DNA of 64,000 nt from Caldilineaceae bacterium (GTDB lineage Bacteria; Chloroflexota; Anaerolineae; Caldilineales; Caldilineaceae), in contig JACKBC010000031.1 in NCBI GenBank assembly GCA_020634755.1, positions 17,252 to 81,251 on the forward strand. Direction: 5' to 3'. Under the pieces are notes generated by a model. The model did not search any database, was not told where the DNA came from, and saw nothing but the letters and a program-made list of their open reading frames with translations. Below, piece after piece: positions 17,027-26,422 of this stretch. Within the stretch, counting starts at the first letter, position 1; the number at the start of each line of letters is the position of its first letter. The translations under genes were made by a program, and so were the position numbers.

Positions 17027-18625
17027 ATGACGAAACACATTCAAATCCATCCTGAAGCCAATGCCGAGGCGGTGCGCCGCCTGCTGGCCCAGGCCCGCGA
17101 TGAGCGCGTGGTGCTGGAATTGCCCGAAGGGTGGACCGAATTGGACAACATGGCGCGCATGCGTCTGTTGCAGCGCCAAGCCCAGCTTCTGAACATGGAC
17201 GTGGCGCTAGTGACTCGGCATGACGCCACTCGCAAAGCGGCCAAGCAGGTGGGCGTACCGGTCTTTTATCGCGCCGAGGATGCCGCTGGCGGCGGTTGGG
17301 GCATGAAGCCGCTAGCCGCGGTGCTAAATCCCAAACAGCCAGACGCCGGCCTGCCCGACGCCCCCCACTGGCGCCGCGGCGATGTGATGCAGCGGGTACG
17401 TGGCGCCAACGTGCGCCGCACCCGTCAGCAGCGCATTCAAGCCGAAGAGCGCTATCGCCAACCCACGCCGCTGTGGGTGCGCTGGCTATGGAACGCGTTT
17501 GCCGGGCTGCTCATGGTGATTTTTTTGGCTGGATTTACGCTCTATGTGCTGCCGGCGGCCACCGTCACCGTAACGCCTGGCCGCGAGCCCATATCGGTTT
17601 CGGTGCGCCTGATTGCCGACCCAGCATTGGACGCGCCCGATTTTAATCGCAACCGCTTACCCGCCCGCTTGCTGGAAACCAATATTGTTGAACAGGGCAC
17701 GCAAGCCACCACCGGTACGCGCCAAAAAGCATCGGGCAATGCCGGCGGACGCGTCACCTTTACCAACCAAGGGCCCGATCCGGTGACCGTGCCCGACGGC
17801 ACGGTGGTGAGCACGGTGACCGGTACGCTGGTGCGCTTTCGCACCCGCGGGGATGTAACGGTGCCCGGTGGTTTGGGCCAGCGCGTCGACGCCGTCATTG
17901 AAGCGCTGGAACCGGGCATTGATGGCAACGTGTTGCCCAACACCATTGGCAACATTAGCGGTGCGCTGCGTTTTCGGCTCAACGTGACCAATCCGCAAGG
18001 AACGGGCGGCGGCGGCGCGGCGCTGGTCAACGTGGTGACGCAGGAAGACCGCGATCAGCTGTTGGCGGAAACCACGGCGCGCGCCGAGGGCGATGCCTAT
18101 CAAGCGCTGCAAGAGAGCGCCGAGCCGGGCGAATGGCTGCCGGAGGAATCGGTGCTGACCTACGTGATTGCTCAGGCGTTTGGACAGTTTAATGATGAAG
18201 AGTCAGACGAATTGACATTGGACCTGCGCTTATTGGCCCAAGGCACGGCCGTGGAAGATGCGTTGAGCACGCAGGCGGCGCTGACCGAATTGCGCCGGGC
18301 CATTCCCGACATGGGGCGGCTGGTGACCGATTCGATTACCTATCGCCGCGAGCCGGGGGTTGTGACCGTGGGACGCTCCGTCGAGTATACGGTCACGGCC
18401 AGCGCTGAATATGTGATTCCCATTGACGCTGCCGAGGTGCGCGATCTGATTGCCGGTACGCGGCCCGCCGACGCCATTGCGGCGTTGCAACAGCGCTGGC
18501 AGTTGGAGCGTCCGCCCGAGATTTATCGCGATCCAGAACTGCTGCCCACGCTGCCCACGCTGCCCAATCGCATTCAAGTGCGCGTCGAGTATGAAGGCGC
18601 GCTGGAAGAAGACACAGCACCGTAA
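17027..18625 (+). CDS. membrane-anchored baseplate-J-like protein
   Basis: A 532-aa protein with a cytoplasmic N-terminal segment (residues 1-150, positively charged before the membrane), one transmembrane helix at about 153-175, and an extracytoplasmic beta-rich region. The region beginning GGRVTFTNQGPDPVTVPDGT resembles the baseplate J/gp47-type domain seen in Chloroflexota proteins at this locus. Its role is unknown; position between alaS and ruvX is recurrent in this phylum as far as I know. It starts 4 nt after alaS and ends 2 nt before ruvX, so the three are translationally linked. The name comes from fold similarity and does not imply a phage tail. Confidence 0.75.
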   Translation: MTKHIQIHPEANAEAVRRLLAQARDERVVLELPEGWTELDNMARMRLLQRQAQLLNMDVALVTRHDATRKAAKQVGVPVFYRAEDAAGGGWGMKPLAAVLNPKQPDAGLPDAPHWRRGDVMQRVRGANVRRTRQQRIQAEERYRQPTPLWVRWLWNAFAGLLMVIFLAGFTLYVLPAATVTVTPGREPISVSVRLIADPALDAPDFNRNRLPARLLETNIVEQGTQATTGTRQKASGNAGGRVTFTNQGPDPVTVPDGTVVSTVTGTLVRFRTRGDVTVPGGLGQRVDAVIEALEPGIDGNVLPNTIGNISGALRFRLNVTNPQGTGGGGAALVNVVTQEDRDQLLAETTARAEGDAYQALQESAEPGEWLPEESVLTYVIAQAFGQFNDEESDELTLDLRLLAQGTAVEDALSTQAALTELRRAIPDMGRLVTDSITYRREPGVVTVGRSVEYTVTASAEYVIPIDAAEVRDLIAGTRPADAIAALQQRWQLERPPEIYRDPELLPTLPTLPNRIQVRVEYEGALEEDTAP

Positions 18626-18627
18626 GT

Positions 18628-19086
18628 ATGGATAAATTTTTGGCGCTGGATGTAGGTAAGGCGCGCATTGGCGTGGCCACGGGCGATCCATTGGGGATCA
18701 CCGTGCGGCCGTTGGCGGTGGTGCAACGCACATCCAATCGCAAGGATTTCGCCCGTCTGGTCCAGTTGCTGCAAGAGGCTGAAGCTACGGCCATTCTGTG
18801 CGGGCTACCGCTCAATATGGACGGCAGCGAAGGCGAACAGGCCCAGTGGACGCGCAAATGGGCCCGCAAATTGGCCCACGCCATGCGCGCCGACTTGGGC
18901 AAAGCGATTCCCATCATCTTTTGGGACGAGCGCTTGAGCACTTTTGCAGCCCAAGAGCTTTTATCCGCAATGAGCACATCGGGCGGTGATGATGCGGTAG
19001 CGGCGGCGGTGATTCTGCGCAGCTTTTTGAATGCGCAGAAGCGCGGCGATGGGGTCGATTGGGGCCGGATTGAGCTGACGCCGTAA
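18628..19086 (+). CDS. ruvX: RuvX/YqgF-family pre-16S rRNA nuclease
   Basis: A 152-aa RNase H-like nuclease of the YqgF family, which matures the 16S rRNA 5' end and was first proposed as a Holliday-junction resolvase. The acidic active-site positions are visible: Asp8 in LALDVGKARIG, the GLPLNMDGSEG block, Asp/Glu in FWDERLST and the DDAVAAAVIL block. Length is normal. It starts 2 nt after the upstream gene, with a weak ribosome-binding site consistent with coupling. After it the operon is broken by a 290-bp gap filled by an F3 element before mltG. Confidence 0.93.
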   Translation: MDKFLALDVGKARIGVATGDPLGITVRPLAVVQRTSNRKDFARLVQLLQEAEATAILCGLPLNMDGSEGEQAQWTRKWARKLAHAMRADLGKAIPIIFWDERLSTFAAQELLSAMSTSGGDDAVAAAVILRSFLNAQKRGDGVDWGRIELTP

Positions 19087-19181
19087 AGGACGCTCCGGCT
19101 ACGACGCAGTCTGCGCTGGCAAATCTTGCCGACCCAAGGGTTGCTCAACGAGACCATCCGTAAACTTGTGCTGAGTTAAAT

Positions 19182-19335
19182 GAGGGGTGTGCATCAGTAT
19201 TCAGTCAAGGGGAGGCAGCTAGCGTGCGTCGCACTGGCCAGAAAAACGGCTGCCTACCAGCCACAGCGGCGGTCAGAGCGTCGCACACGGATCCACCCAC
19301 AACTTCACTCGAGCAGAGAATTATGCACACCGCTG
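19182..19335. mobile_element. F3 palindromic element (MITE-like), copy A
   Basis: A 154-bp element with terminal inverted repeats (GAGGGGTGTGCAT left, TATGCACACC right) and inner inverted GTGCGTCGCAC / GCGTCGCACAC boxes. It is flanked by near-identical 8-bp direct repeats, AGTTAAAT (19174-19181) and CGTTAAAT (19336-19343). No coding capacity. It separates ruvX from mltG. Confidence 0.8.
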
Positions 19336-19376
19336 CGTTAAATCGAAGCATCGTACTTCATAAATCGTAAATTACT

Positions 19377-20666
19377 ATGCAATCTCGCCATTCTGTACAA
19401 ATATTAGTGCGCCGCAACCAAATGTCGACGGCGCAGCAGAAATTATCTTCGCCCTTTCGGCGCGGCGCGCTGATTACCAATGTGCTGCGGCTGGGCTTTT
19501 TGGCGCTGGTGGCGGCGGTGCTCTTTGGCGTGTGGACTGTATTGGACGCGCATCTGTCTGAGCAGTTTTTGGGCGCGCCGCAAAACACGGCCGGGCTCAT
19601 TGACCCGCGGGCGGGCCAAGATGTTTTGACGCCGGACAACATTGAGCAGCAGATACTGGCCTTCAATTTGCGCCTGCGCGAGAATGAGTTGAGCATCCCC
19701 GCCGGCGCCAATCCACGGCAGCGCCCGTTTGTGGTCAACATCGGTGAGCCGGCTCGCTTTATTGCCGCCCGTCTGCAAGCCGAGGGCTTTATCCGCGACG
19801 CCGATCTTTTCAATCTCTATATACGCGTCAACGGCTTGGAGCGTGATATTGAGGCCGGCAACTTTATTCTGTCCGAGTCCATGACCATTCCGCAAATTGC
19901 CGATGCGCTGCAAACGGCGCTCTTTGACGAAGCCGTCGTCACCATTCCAGAAGGCTTCCGCGCCGAAGAGATCGCGGAACGGTTGGCCGCCGAGAATATT
20001 ATTGAACCGGATGTTTTTCTGGCCGCGATTCGAGCGCCGCGCAATCTCACCATTTTTGAAGATTATGAATTTCTGCGCTCATTGCCCGCCGACGGCTCGC
20101 TGGAAGGCTTCTTGTTTCCCGACACCTATCGCCTGCCCGTGTTGGCCAGCACGCCGGAAATTGTCATCGGCGCATTTCTGGATAACTTTGCCAACAAAGT
20201 GGGGCAAGAGGGGCTCATTGGCGGCAGCAGCGGCTTGAGTGGACGCGACTTGGTTAACCTGGCCAGCATTGTCGAGCGCGAGGCCGTGCAGCAAGACGAG
20301 CGTCCGTTGATTGCCAGCGTCTACATCAATCGCCTCAATGGCACATGCAATGCCGACGTGGGTGGTCCCTACTTACAGGCCGACCCGACCGTACAATATG
20401 CACGCGGTACAGTGGGCAACTGGTGGTGGAAGCCCCAAAGCGTTGAGGAATATGCGCAAGTCATCAGCCCCTATAACACCTACCTGAATCCTGGGTTGCC
20501 GCCTGGCCCCATTGCCAACCCGGGTCTCAGCGCCATTGACTCCACGCGCAATCCGGCTACCACCAACTATTGCTTCTTCCTGGGCACCGGCGAAGATGGC
20601 CGCCACGTTTTTGCTGTAACACTGGCCGAGCATGAGCAGAACCTGCGGATCTATGGATATCAGTAG
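19377..20666 (+). CDS. mltG: endolytic murein transglycosylase MltG
   Basis: A 429-aa YceG/MltG protein that cuts nascent glycan strands of peptidoglycan and sets their length. One membrane helix lies at about residues 32-55, leaving the rest outside the membrane. The LysM-like subdomain (about 95-200) is followed by the catalytic domain with the Glu motif LASIVEREA and the signature SPYNTYLNPGLPPGPIANPG. Two start codons are possible, 19377 and 19422 (MSTAQQKL); neither has a clear Shine-Dalgarno. It sits with alaS and ruvX, a common association, but is now separated from them by an F3 element. A lipoprotein-like binding protein follows after 7 nt. Confidence 0.95.
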   Translation: MQSRHSVQILVRRNQMSTAQQKLSSPFRRGALITNVLRLGFLALVAAVLFGVWTVLDAHLSEQFLGAPQNTAGLIDPRAGQDVLTPDNIEQQILAFNLRLRENELSIPAGANPRQRPFVVNIGEPARFIAARLQAEGFIRDADLFNLYIRVNGLERDIEAGNFILSESMTIPQIADALQTALFDEAVVTIPEGFRAEEIAERLAAENIIEPDVFLAAIRAPRNLTIFEDYEFLRSLPADGSLEGFLFPDTYRLPVLASTPEIVIGAFLDNFANKVGQEGLIGGSSGLSGRDLVNLASIVEREAVQQDERPLIASVYINRLNGTCNADVGGPYLQADPTVQYARGTVGNWWWKPQSVEEYAQVISPYNTYLNPGLPPGPIANPGLSAIDSTRNPATTNYCFFLGTGEDGRHVFAVTLAEHEQNLRIYGYQ

Positions 20667-20673
20667 GTGAGCA

Positions 20674-21843
20674 TTGGTTGCTGATGGTTGGCGATTGGTC
20701 GTAAAGATGCAACTTAGCGTTCTCGATTTACGCAGCGTTCTCGATTTACGCGGCGCTCATAGATGGCTAGGCGCGAAAGCTTCGCTGACTGCACAATGCG
20801 GGCGGCGGTGTATGCTTCTCTTGTGTATTGGCCTGTTTTTCAGCGCCTGCATTCCCGCTTCGACGCCGCAGGTGATAAAAATTGGGCTGATTGCACCTTT
20901 TGAAGGGCTGTATCGGCGCACGGGCTACGCGGCGCTGGCCGAGATGCGCAAGGTGCTGGCCGCCCATGCGCCAGCGTCAACGGCCTATCGCATTCTGCCC
21001 GTGGCGCTGGATGATGGGGGCGACCCGCAGCAGGCGCGGCGGGCAGCCCAAAAGCTGCTGGTCGATCCAGAAGTGCAGGTCGTTGTGGGGCCGCTCTTTC
21101 CGCACACCATTGCCGCCGTGCGCCAAGAGATGCAGCAGCAAACGAAAGTGCGCTGGCTCCCACTGGACCAGCTCTGGACCAATCAACTCACGTTACGCAG
21201 CGACAGCCAGTCTGCTAGAGAAAAACAGGAAAGTCGGCGAGCCGACGTTCCGCCAGGCTTGCGTAACATAAGTAATCAATATGAAAGCGAGTTGATTGCC
21301 GCCGTGGCCCAATATGCCACAGTGCAGGGGGCGCATCAGCTGGTGGTGGCCGGCTGGACGCCCGACGCGGCTACACAAGAATCTACATCGTGGACCAGTA
21401 GCATCGACATTCCCGTGCAATTTTCTGATGATCCGACCGCGGTGCCGCCCGATGCAGCCGTTTTGTGGATGGGCGAACCAGCAGGTGCAGCAAGCTTCTT
21501 GAACCGCTTGCGTCGCGAGCAGCCGCAAGTGCCTTTTTGGATGGGCAACAGCGGCGGCGATCCCGTATTTGCCGAGCGCGCACAATCATTAGATAATGTA
21601 TATTGGGCCATTTGGACGGATGACGGCTTTGCCTCCTGGCATCAGGAAGAATTAGCCGCCCCCCCCTTTGCATACCTGATTTACCGGGCGACTCAGATGG
21701 CCCTAGCAGGTGTTGAAAGCCAGGAATCTCCAGCGAACATCACATACAGTGATGCGGATGATTCAGTGCCTCAATTCCAGCTTTTTCAAATCAGCACAAA
21801 TGGCGTCAGCTCCCCAACCGACGCGTCGTCATTGCCACATTAA
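20674..21843 (+). CDS. ABC-type substrate-binding lipoprotein with in-frame F1 insertion
   Basis: A 389-aa periplasmic-binding (leucine-binding/type I) protein. A hydrophobic segment ending FFSAC (Cys at about 59) looks like a lipoprotein signal, so the start is uncertain; ATG 20707 or 20812 are alternatives to 20674. The mature part begins IKIGLIAPFEGLYRRTGY, the type I binding-protein opening, and has VQVVVGPLFPHT. Residues 172-202 are not native: they are encoded by the 88-bp F1 element plus a 5-bp target duplication (31 codons, no stop). Removing them joins WTNQ to YESELIAAV cleanly. A tandem SVLDLR repeat occurs at the N-terminus. No ABC permease genes are adjacent; it follows mltG by 7 nt. 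Confidence 0.8.
   Translation: MVADGWRLVVKMQLSVLDLRSVLDLRGAHRWLGAKASLTAQCGRRCMLLLCIGLFFSACIPASTPQVIKIGLIAPFEGLYRRTGYAALAEMRKVLAAHAPASTAYRILPVALDDGGDPQQARRAAQKLLVDPEVQVVVGPLFPHTIAAVRQEMQQQTKVRWLPLDQLWTNQLTLRSDSQSAREKQESRRADVPPGLRNISNQYESELIAAVAQYATVQGAHQLVVAGWTPDAATQESTSWTSSIDIPVQFSDDPTAVPPDAAVLWMGEPAGAASFLNRLRREQPQVPFWMGNSGGDPVFAERAQSLDNVYWAIWTDDGFASWHQEELAAPPFAYLIYRATQMALAGVESQESPANITYSDADDSVPQFQLFQISTNGVSSPTDASSLPH
21186..21273 (+). mobile_element. F1 palindromic element, copy 1 (inside a CDS)
   Basis: 88 bp with terminal inverted repeats of the form ACTCACGTTACGCA / TGCGTAACATAAGT and an internal palindrome GTCGGCGAGCCGAC. Perfect 5-bp direct repeats AATCA flank it (21181-21185 and 21274-21278), showing transposition. 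Element plus duplication is 93 bp, so the host frame is kept. Confidence 0.92.
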
Positions 21844-22033
21844 TCGTTCCCAAAAAATCCTTGTTCATGTCGGTCCTGCATTTTGCCTGCAACGGCAACC
21901 TGTAAGATTGCGTCTATATAATTATGTGGTACGCTCTGCCATAGATCTATATCAACTTACCTGATATGGGCGTAGTTGTGGGGCATTTTGGCAGGAACAG
22001 CGGGCGGCACTTGACAGTAATACCATTTGGCTC

Positions 22034-22098
22034 TGTAAATACCATGAATAATCACGCCTTTCTCAGCGTAGAATTGTCAATTATTCATGGCATTTACA
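22034..22098. promoter_or_regulatory. long inverted repeat upstream of glycosyltransferase
   Basis: Arms of 19 nt at 22034-22052 and 22080-22098 pair at 18 positions around a 27-nt centre. It ends 86 bp before the glycosyltransferase start in the 340-bp gap after the binding-protein gene. No T run follows, so a regulatory or mobile-element origin is as likely as a terminator. Nothing else in this gap looks coding. Confidence 0.5.
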
Positions 22099-22183
22099 AC
22101 CGCAGTGTGTATAATTTGCCGACGCGCGGTCAATCCTTTACCCAAAAAGGAAAGAGTTAGAGAAGTCTAGAAGTGAGGAAATT

Positions 22184-23383
22184 ATGCGAGTTTTAATGAT
22201 TAGCTGGGAATATCCGCCTTATGTGGTGGGCGGTGTAGGCAAACATGTTGCCGAGTTGGCGCCCGCCTTTGAACGCCTGGCAGATGATTCGCTGCATGTC
22301 GATCTCGTAACCACGCGCTATAGCGGTGGGGCCGAAGTTGAAGCCATCAACAAATCCGTCACGGTGCATCGCATTCAAACGCTGCCTTTCACGCCGGTGG
22401 ACCACTATAACGCCGTCGTGGCGAGCAACGGCATCTTGGTGAGCTATGCCCAGCAATTGGCCAAAAAAGAACGCTATGACATTATTCATAATCACGAATG
22501 GCTGACCGGCGCGGCTGGCATTGCGCTAAAGCACGCCTGGAAAACGCCTCTCGTCACCACCATTCACGCCACCGAACGCGGGCGGCATCAGGGCTATCTC
22601 CCCAGCGATACCAGCCGCCAGATTAACCAGATGGAATGGCAGCTAGGGTACGAAGCCTGGCGGCTGATCGTATGCAGCCGCTATATGATCCAGGAACTGG
22701 GCGGCTTTTTTGGTATTCCCGCCAACAAAGTGGGCGTCATCCCCAATGGTGTGGACATGAATCAGCTGCATCCCTGCGTGGCAGAGACAGCGGCCCAGTT
22801 ACGGGCCGAATATGCGCCCAACGGTGAGCGGCTGCTCTTTTTTGTGGGACGGATCACCCATGAAAAAGGGTTACAGGTCTTACTGGCAGCCATGCCCAAA
22901 ATTCTGCAAAGATACCCAAACACGCGTCTGCTGGCGGCTGGTAAAAATAGTGAAAAAATGTGGGAACGCGCCCACGAATTGGGCATTGCCCACGCAGTGC
23001 ATTTTCTGGGCTACATCACCAATGAGCAACGCGACCATCTGTATCAAACCGTTGACGCGGCCATCTTTCCCAGCTTATATGAACCGTTTGGCATTGTGGC
23101 GCTGGAAGCCATGGCGCAAGGCTGTAACGTTGTTGCCAGCGATGTGGGCGGCCTCAGTGAAGTAGTGCATCACACCCAAAATGGTCTTACAATCTATCCC
23201 AACGATCCCGATAGCGTGGTGTGGGCCGTCGATCAACTTTTTGCGGGTCCAGAAGCCGCGCAACGTTACCGAGCACAAGCGCTGCATGAGGTGCAGACGC
23301 GCTATAATTGGGACACCATTACCTGCCACACGGTAGAGTTCTATCGGCATGTAGTGGCAGAACGCCAGCAGACCGAATGGTAG
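22184..23383 (+). CDS. glycosyltransferase family 4, glycogen synthase/GlgM-like
   Basis: A 399-aa GT-B fold glycosyltransferase. The N-terminus MRVLMISWEYPPYVVGGVGKH has the glycine-rich acceptor loop typical of glycogen synthase-like GT4 proteins; the nucleotide-sugar site includes FVGRITHEKGLQ and the EX7E motif in PSLYEPFGIVALEAM. It would transfer a sugar from an NDP-sugar, possibly in glucan or maltose-phosphate synthesis, in the cytoplasm. GAGGAAATT precedes the ATG at 22184 at ideal spacing. Neighbours give no pathway: intergenic elements isolate it on both sides. Sucrose or trehalose synthase-like function cannot be excluded. Confidence 0.85.
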   Translation: MRVLMISWEYPPYVVGGVGKHVAELAPAFERLADDSLHVDLVTTRYSGGAEVEAINKSVTVHRIQTLPFTPVDHYNAVVASNGILVSYAQQLAKKERYDIIHNHEWLTGAAGIALKHAWKTPLVTTIHATERGRHQGYLPSDTSRQINQMEWQLGYEAWRLIVCSRYMIQELGGFFGIPANKVGVIPNGVDMNQLHPCVAETAAQLRAEYAPNGERLLFFVGRITHEKGLQVLLAAMPKILQRYPNTRLLAAGKNSEKMWERAHELGIAHAVHFLGYITNEQRDHLYQTVDAAIFPSLYEPFGIVALEAMAQGCNVVASDVGGLSEVVHHTQNGLTIYPNDPDSVVWAVDQLFAGPEAAQRYRAQALHEVQTRYNWDTITCHTVEFYRHVVAERQQTEW

Positions 23384-23398
23384 CAACATATCTATACG

Positions 23399-23475
23399 AC
23401 TTACGCAGCGCCTGTGGGTCGCCAGGAGAAGCATATAGGGCCGACCAACCTAATTTACGCGAGGCCTGCGTAAGT
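23399..23475 (+). mobile_element. F2 palindromic element, copy 1
   Basis: 77 bp with ends ACTTACGCAG and CTGCGTAAGT, sharing an inner GCCAGGAGAAGC block with the copy at 33156. No coding capacity. It lies just after the glycosyltransferase stop. Confidence 0.75.
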
Positions 23476-23555
23476 CCTAATCTATAAAGTTCTACCTGGC
23501 GTTGCGTCCAAAACAACCATCATCTTACAGATCCTACTTATCTGGCCGCTGAATT

Positions 23556-23643
23556 ACTCACGTTACGCAGCGACAGCCAGTCTGCTAGAGAGCAACAGGA
23601 ACGTCGGCGAGCCGACTTTCCGCTACGCTTGCGTAACATAAGT
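23556..23643 (+). mobile_element. F1 palindromic element, copy 2
   Basis: 88 bp, nearly identical to copy 1. The 5-bp flanks GAATT and TAATT match at four positions, fitting an older target duplication. Together with the F2 copy it fills the 353-bp gap before the glycosidase gene. Confidence 0.9.
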
Positions 23644-23736
23644 TAATTATTAGAAATCCCGTATGACTTTTGCTCGCGTTGTGATTTCTAAAAATTAACT
23701 GTTCGCGGCGCTACCCATGTTGAAAGGGGCTATCAT

Positions 23737-25323
23737 ATGCAAGCAGCGCAATGGCACTGTTTGGAATTGACTTTGACCAGCACTTCCGCCTACGCCAATC
23801 CGGTGCAAGAAACAGAATTATGGGCAGAATTTACCGGGCCAACCGGTGAAACACAAAAAGTGCGCGGCTTTTGGGACGGCGGCGCCGTTTGGCGCGTGCG
23901 CTTTGCTCCCAGTGCCGTGGGAGAATGGCGCTATGAAACAAGCTGTTCGGATACCCAAAATAGTGGGCTGCACGCGCAAACGGGCAAATTCTCTTGCACG
24001 CCGCCCACTGGCGAAACGCGCTTTGCCCAGCACGGGCCCGTGCGCCTGGCCGCCAACAAGCGCCATTTAGAGCACGTCGACGGCACGCCCTTCTTCTGGC
24101 TGGCGGATACCGCCTGGAATGGGCCGCTGCGCTCTACGCCACAAGAGTGGAATCAGTATCTACACGTGCGCACGCGTCAGCACTTTTCTGCCGTACAGTG
24201 GGTGTCTACCCAGTGGCGGGCGGCGCCCGATGGCGACATTGAGGGCGGGCTGGCCTATATGGGCGACAACAGCCGCATCGAAATCAACCCCTCCTTTTTT
24301 CAGCGTTTGGATGAACGGGTGGCCGCAACGGCCAATGCCGGGCTGCTCAATGTACCCGTACTGTTGTGGACGCTGGGCAGCGCCGAGACGCAACAGGTCA
24401 ACCCCGGCCACAGCCTGCCCGAAGATCAGGCGGTCCTGCTGGTGCACTATATGGTGGCGCGCTGGGGTGCTTATCCCGTCGTGTGGATTCTACCCGGCGA
24501 TGGCAACTATAGCGGCGAAAAGGCAGAACGCTGGCAGCGCATTGGCCGCGCGGCCTTTGGCCACGAAGCCCACGCGCCGGTGGCCCTGCATTGCTGTGGC
24601 ATGCATCTTCCCGCCGCGGAATTTCGCGATGAGGCGTGGCTGGATATTCTGGGCTATCAAAGTGGGCATGGCGACAGCGCCGACACGCTGCAATGGATTG
24701 TGACCGGGCCACCGGCACAGGAGTGGCGCAATGAGCCACGTCTGTTTTATATAAACATAGAGCCCCCCTATGAGAACCACATTGCGTACCAGTCGCGCCA
24801 GCCCCACGACGCCCACTCTGTGCGCCGCGCCATGTATTGGAGCTTGCTCAACGCGCCCACGGCGGGCGTTACCTATGGCGGTCACGGCGTCTGGGGCTGG
24901 GATGATGGCGCCACGCCGCCAGTGGATCATCCCGGCTCCGGCATCCCGCTGCCTTGGGCCGATGCCTTGACCATGCCGGCGGCGGAACAGATGGCCTATT
25001 TGTCTACTTTCTTCGAGTCCATTCGCTGGTGGACGCTGTTGCCGGCGCCGGACCTGTTGGCCCAGCAGCCGGGCGATGCCGATGTGCATCAATATGTGCT
25101 GGCCTCTCGCTCACAAAAAGGCGATCTGGCCGTTGTCTACACGCCAACTGGGGGTTCAATTGTGCTCAACGCAGCGGCGCTGCCGGCCCATGCAAGCGCG
25201 GTCTGGGTGGATCCGCGCAATAATGGGCAACAAACTGCGCCATCAAAAACAGAAGGCGACCACATCATATTCGAGACGCCATCGGCCCAGGATTGGATTC
25301 TGTGCATACACGCATCCTCATGA
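23737..25323 (+). CDS. DUF5060/DUF4038 apiosidase-like glycosidase
   Basis: A 528-aa protein with three parts: an N-terminal DUF5060 immunoglobulin-like domain (about 1-85, ending in the WRYETSCSD region), a DUF4038 TIM-barrel (about 100-430, opening at the HVDGTPFFWLADTAWNG motif typical of GH140-like apiosidases), and a C-terminal collagen-binding-like beta domain (about 440-528). Such enzymes remove apiose or related sugars from pectin side chains. No signal peptide is seen. AAAGGGG precedes the ATG at 23737. A 2-hydroxyacid dehydrogenase follows after 43 bp on the same strand and may share the transcript. The exact substrate is not readable from sequence. Confidence 0.85.
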   Translation: MQAAQWHCLELTLTSTSAYANPVQETELWAEFTGPTGETQKVRGFWDGGAVWRVRFAPSAVGEWRYETSCSDTQNSGLHAQTGKFSCTPPTGETRFAQHGPVRLAANKRHLEHVDGTPFFWLADTAWNGPLRSTPQEWNQYLHVRTRQHFSAVQWVSTQWRAAPDGDIEGGLAYMGDNSRIEINPSFFQRLDERVAATANAGLLNVPVLLWTLGSAETQQVNPGHSLPEDQAVLLVHYMVARWGAYPVVWILPGDGNYSGEKAERWQRIGRAAFGHEAHAPVALHCCGMHLPAAEFRDEAWLDILGYQSGHGDSADTLQWIVTGPPAQEWRNEPRLFYINIEPPYENHIAYQSRQPHDAHSVRRAMYWSLLNAPTAGVTYGGHGVWGWDDGATPPVDHPGSGIPLPWADALTMPAAEQMAYLSTFFESIRWWTLLPAPDLLAQQPGDADVHQYVLASRSQKGDLAVVYTPTGGSIVLNAAALPAHASAVWVDPRNNGQQTAPSKTEGDHIIFETPSAQDWILCIHASS

Positions 25324-25366
25324 TCAGTAGTTGGCAACAGCCGAAAATAAAGACAAGGAGACACGC

Positions 25367-26422
25367 ATGACCTATTCCATTGGCATTACCTCCGACTTTA
25401 AAACCGAAGCACCGGGCCGGTTAGAGCCGATTCTGGCCCAGTTCATCGATCCGCTGCCCGATGTAGATTATCGCTTTTTTGACGCCACCGGGCGCGATGA
25501 AAAAGGTGTTTATGTGACGCCACAGGACGCCGCCGATTTTGATGCCGTGCTTAATCTCTCCTTTCGCTTTACGCCCCAATCATTCACCGGCCAGGATCGG
25601 CTGGCCGTGATCGCGCGCTGGGGCGTGGGCTATGATCAGATCGATGTGCCGGCCTGCACAGCTAACGATGTGCTGCTGGCCATTACGGTGGAGGCGGTGC
25701 GGCGCCCGGTGGCCGAAGCGATTTTGACCATGCTGCTGTCGCTGGCCAAGCAGCTCCCAGCCAAGGACAAATTGGTGCGCACGGGGCGTTGGGATCTGCG
25801 CGCCGATCCCAATGGATTGGGGCTGCGCGGCAAGGTGGTGGGCACCATTGGGCTGGGCAATATTGCTGGCGAGATGTTCCGGCTGCTAGAGCCATTTGGG
25901 CTGGGGCGCAAGCTGGCTGCCGATCCCTTTGCCACGGCTGAAACCGCGGCGGCGCTGGACGTGGAGCTGGTCGATTTGGAGACGATTTTTCGCGAATCCG
26001 ACTTTGTAACGGTCAACTGTTTTTTGAGTGACGCAACGCGCGGCTTGGTCAATGCCCAACGGCTCGCCATGATGAAGCCCACTGCGTTTCTCATCAACAC
26101 CGCGCGCGGGCCCATTGTGGATCAGCCGGCCCTGCTGCATGCGCTGCAATCCGGCCAAATTGCCGGCGCGGGTCTGGACGTGTTTGAAGAGGAACCCATT
26201 GATCCCAATCACCCGCTGGTGCAGCTGGAAAATGTGGTGCTCTCTCCCCATTCGCTGGCCTGGACCGATGAGCTATATGTGGATAATGGCGTCTATGCCT
26301 GTGAAAATATTCTCAGCGTGCTGCACGGGAAAGCGCCCAAATATACGGTCAACCGCGATGTGACGCAACGGCCTTCATTTCAAGAGAAGCTGGTCCGATT
26401 GGCGGCCAAATCCACAGCTTAG
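25367..26422 (+). CDS. D-isomer-specific 2-hydroxyacid dehydrogenase
   Basis: A 351-aa NAD-dependent dehydrogenase of the phosphoglycerate dehydrogenase family. The dinucleotide motif GTIGLGNIAG (about 159-168) is followed by Asp187 (AADPF). Catalytic residues sit in NTARGPIVDQ (Arg), GLDVFEEEPI (Glu) and LSPHSLAW (His). AAGGAG lies 7 nt before the ATG at 25367; the longer frame from 25331 has no such signal. It follows the apiosidase-like gene closely, so it might process a sugar acid released from glycans, but that is inference. Glyoxylate/hydroxypyruvate reductase or phosphoglycerate dehydrogenase are alternatives. Confidence 0.9.
   Translation: MTYSIGITSDFKTEAPGRLEPILAQFIDPLPDVDYRFFDATGRDEKGVYVTPQDAADFDAVLNLSFRFTPQSFTGQDRLAVIARWGVGYDQIDVPACTANDVLLAITVEAVRRPVAEAILTMLLSLAKQLPAKDKLVRTGRWDLRADPNGLGLRGKVVGTIGLGNIAGEMFRLLEPFGLGRKLAADPFATAETAAALDVELVDLETIFRESDFVTVNCFLSDATRGLVNAQRLAMMKPTAFLINTARGPIVDQPALLHALQSGQIAGAGLDVFEEEPIDPNHPLVQLENVVLSPHSLAWTDELYVDNGVYACENILSVLHGKAPKYTVNRDVTQRPSFQEKLVRLAAKSTA

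Noticed and set aside
21966..22160. 64-aa frame before the glycosyltransferase
   Set aside because: It spans the 22034-22098 inverted repeat; no ribosome-binding site and no coding character.
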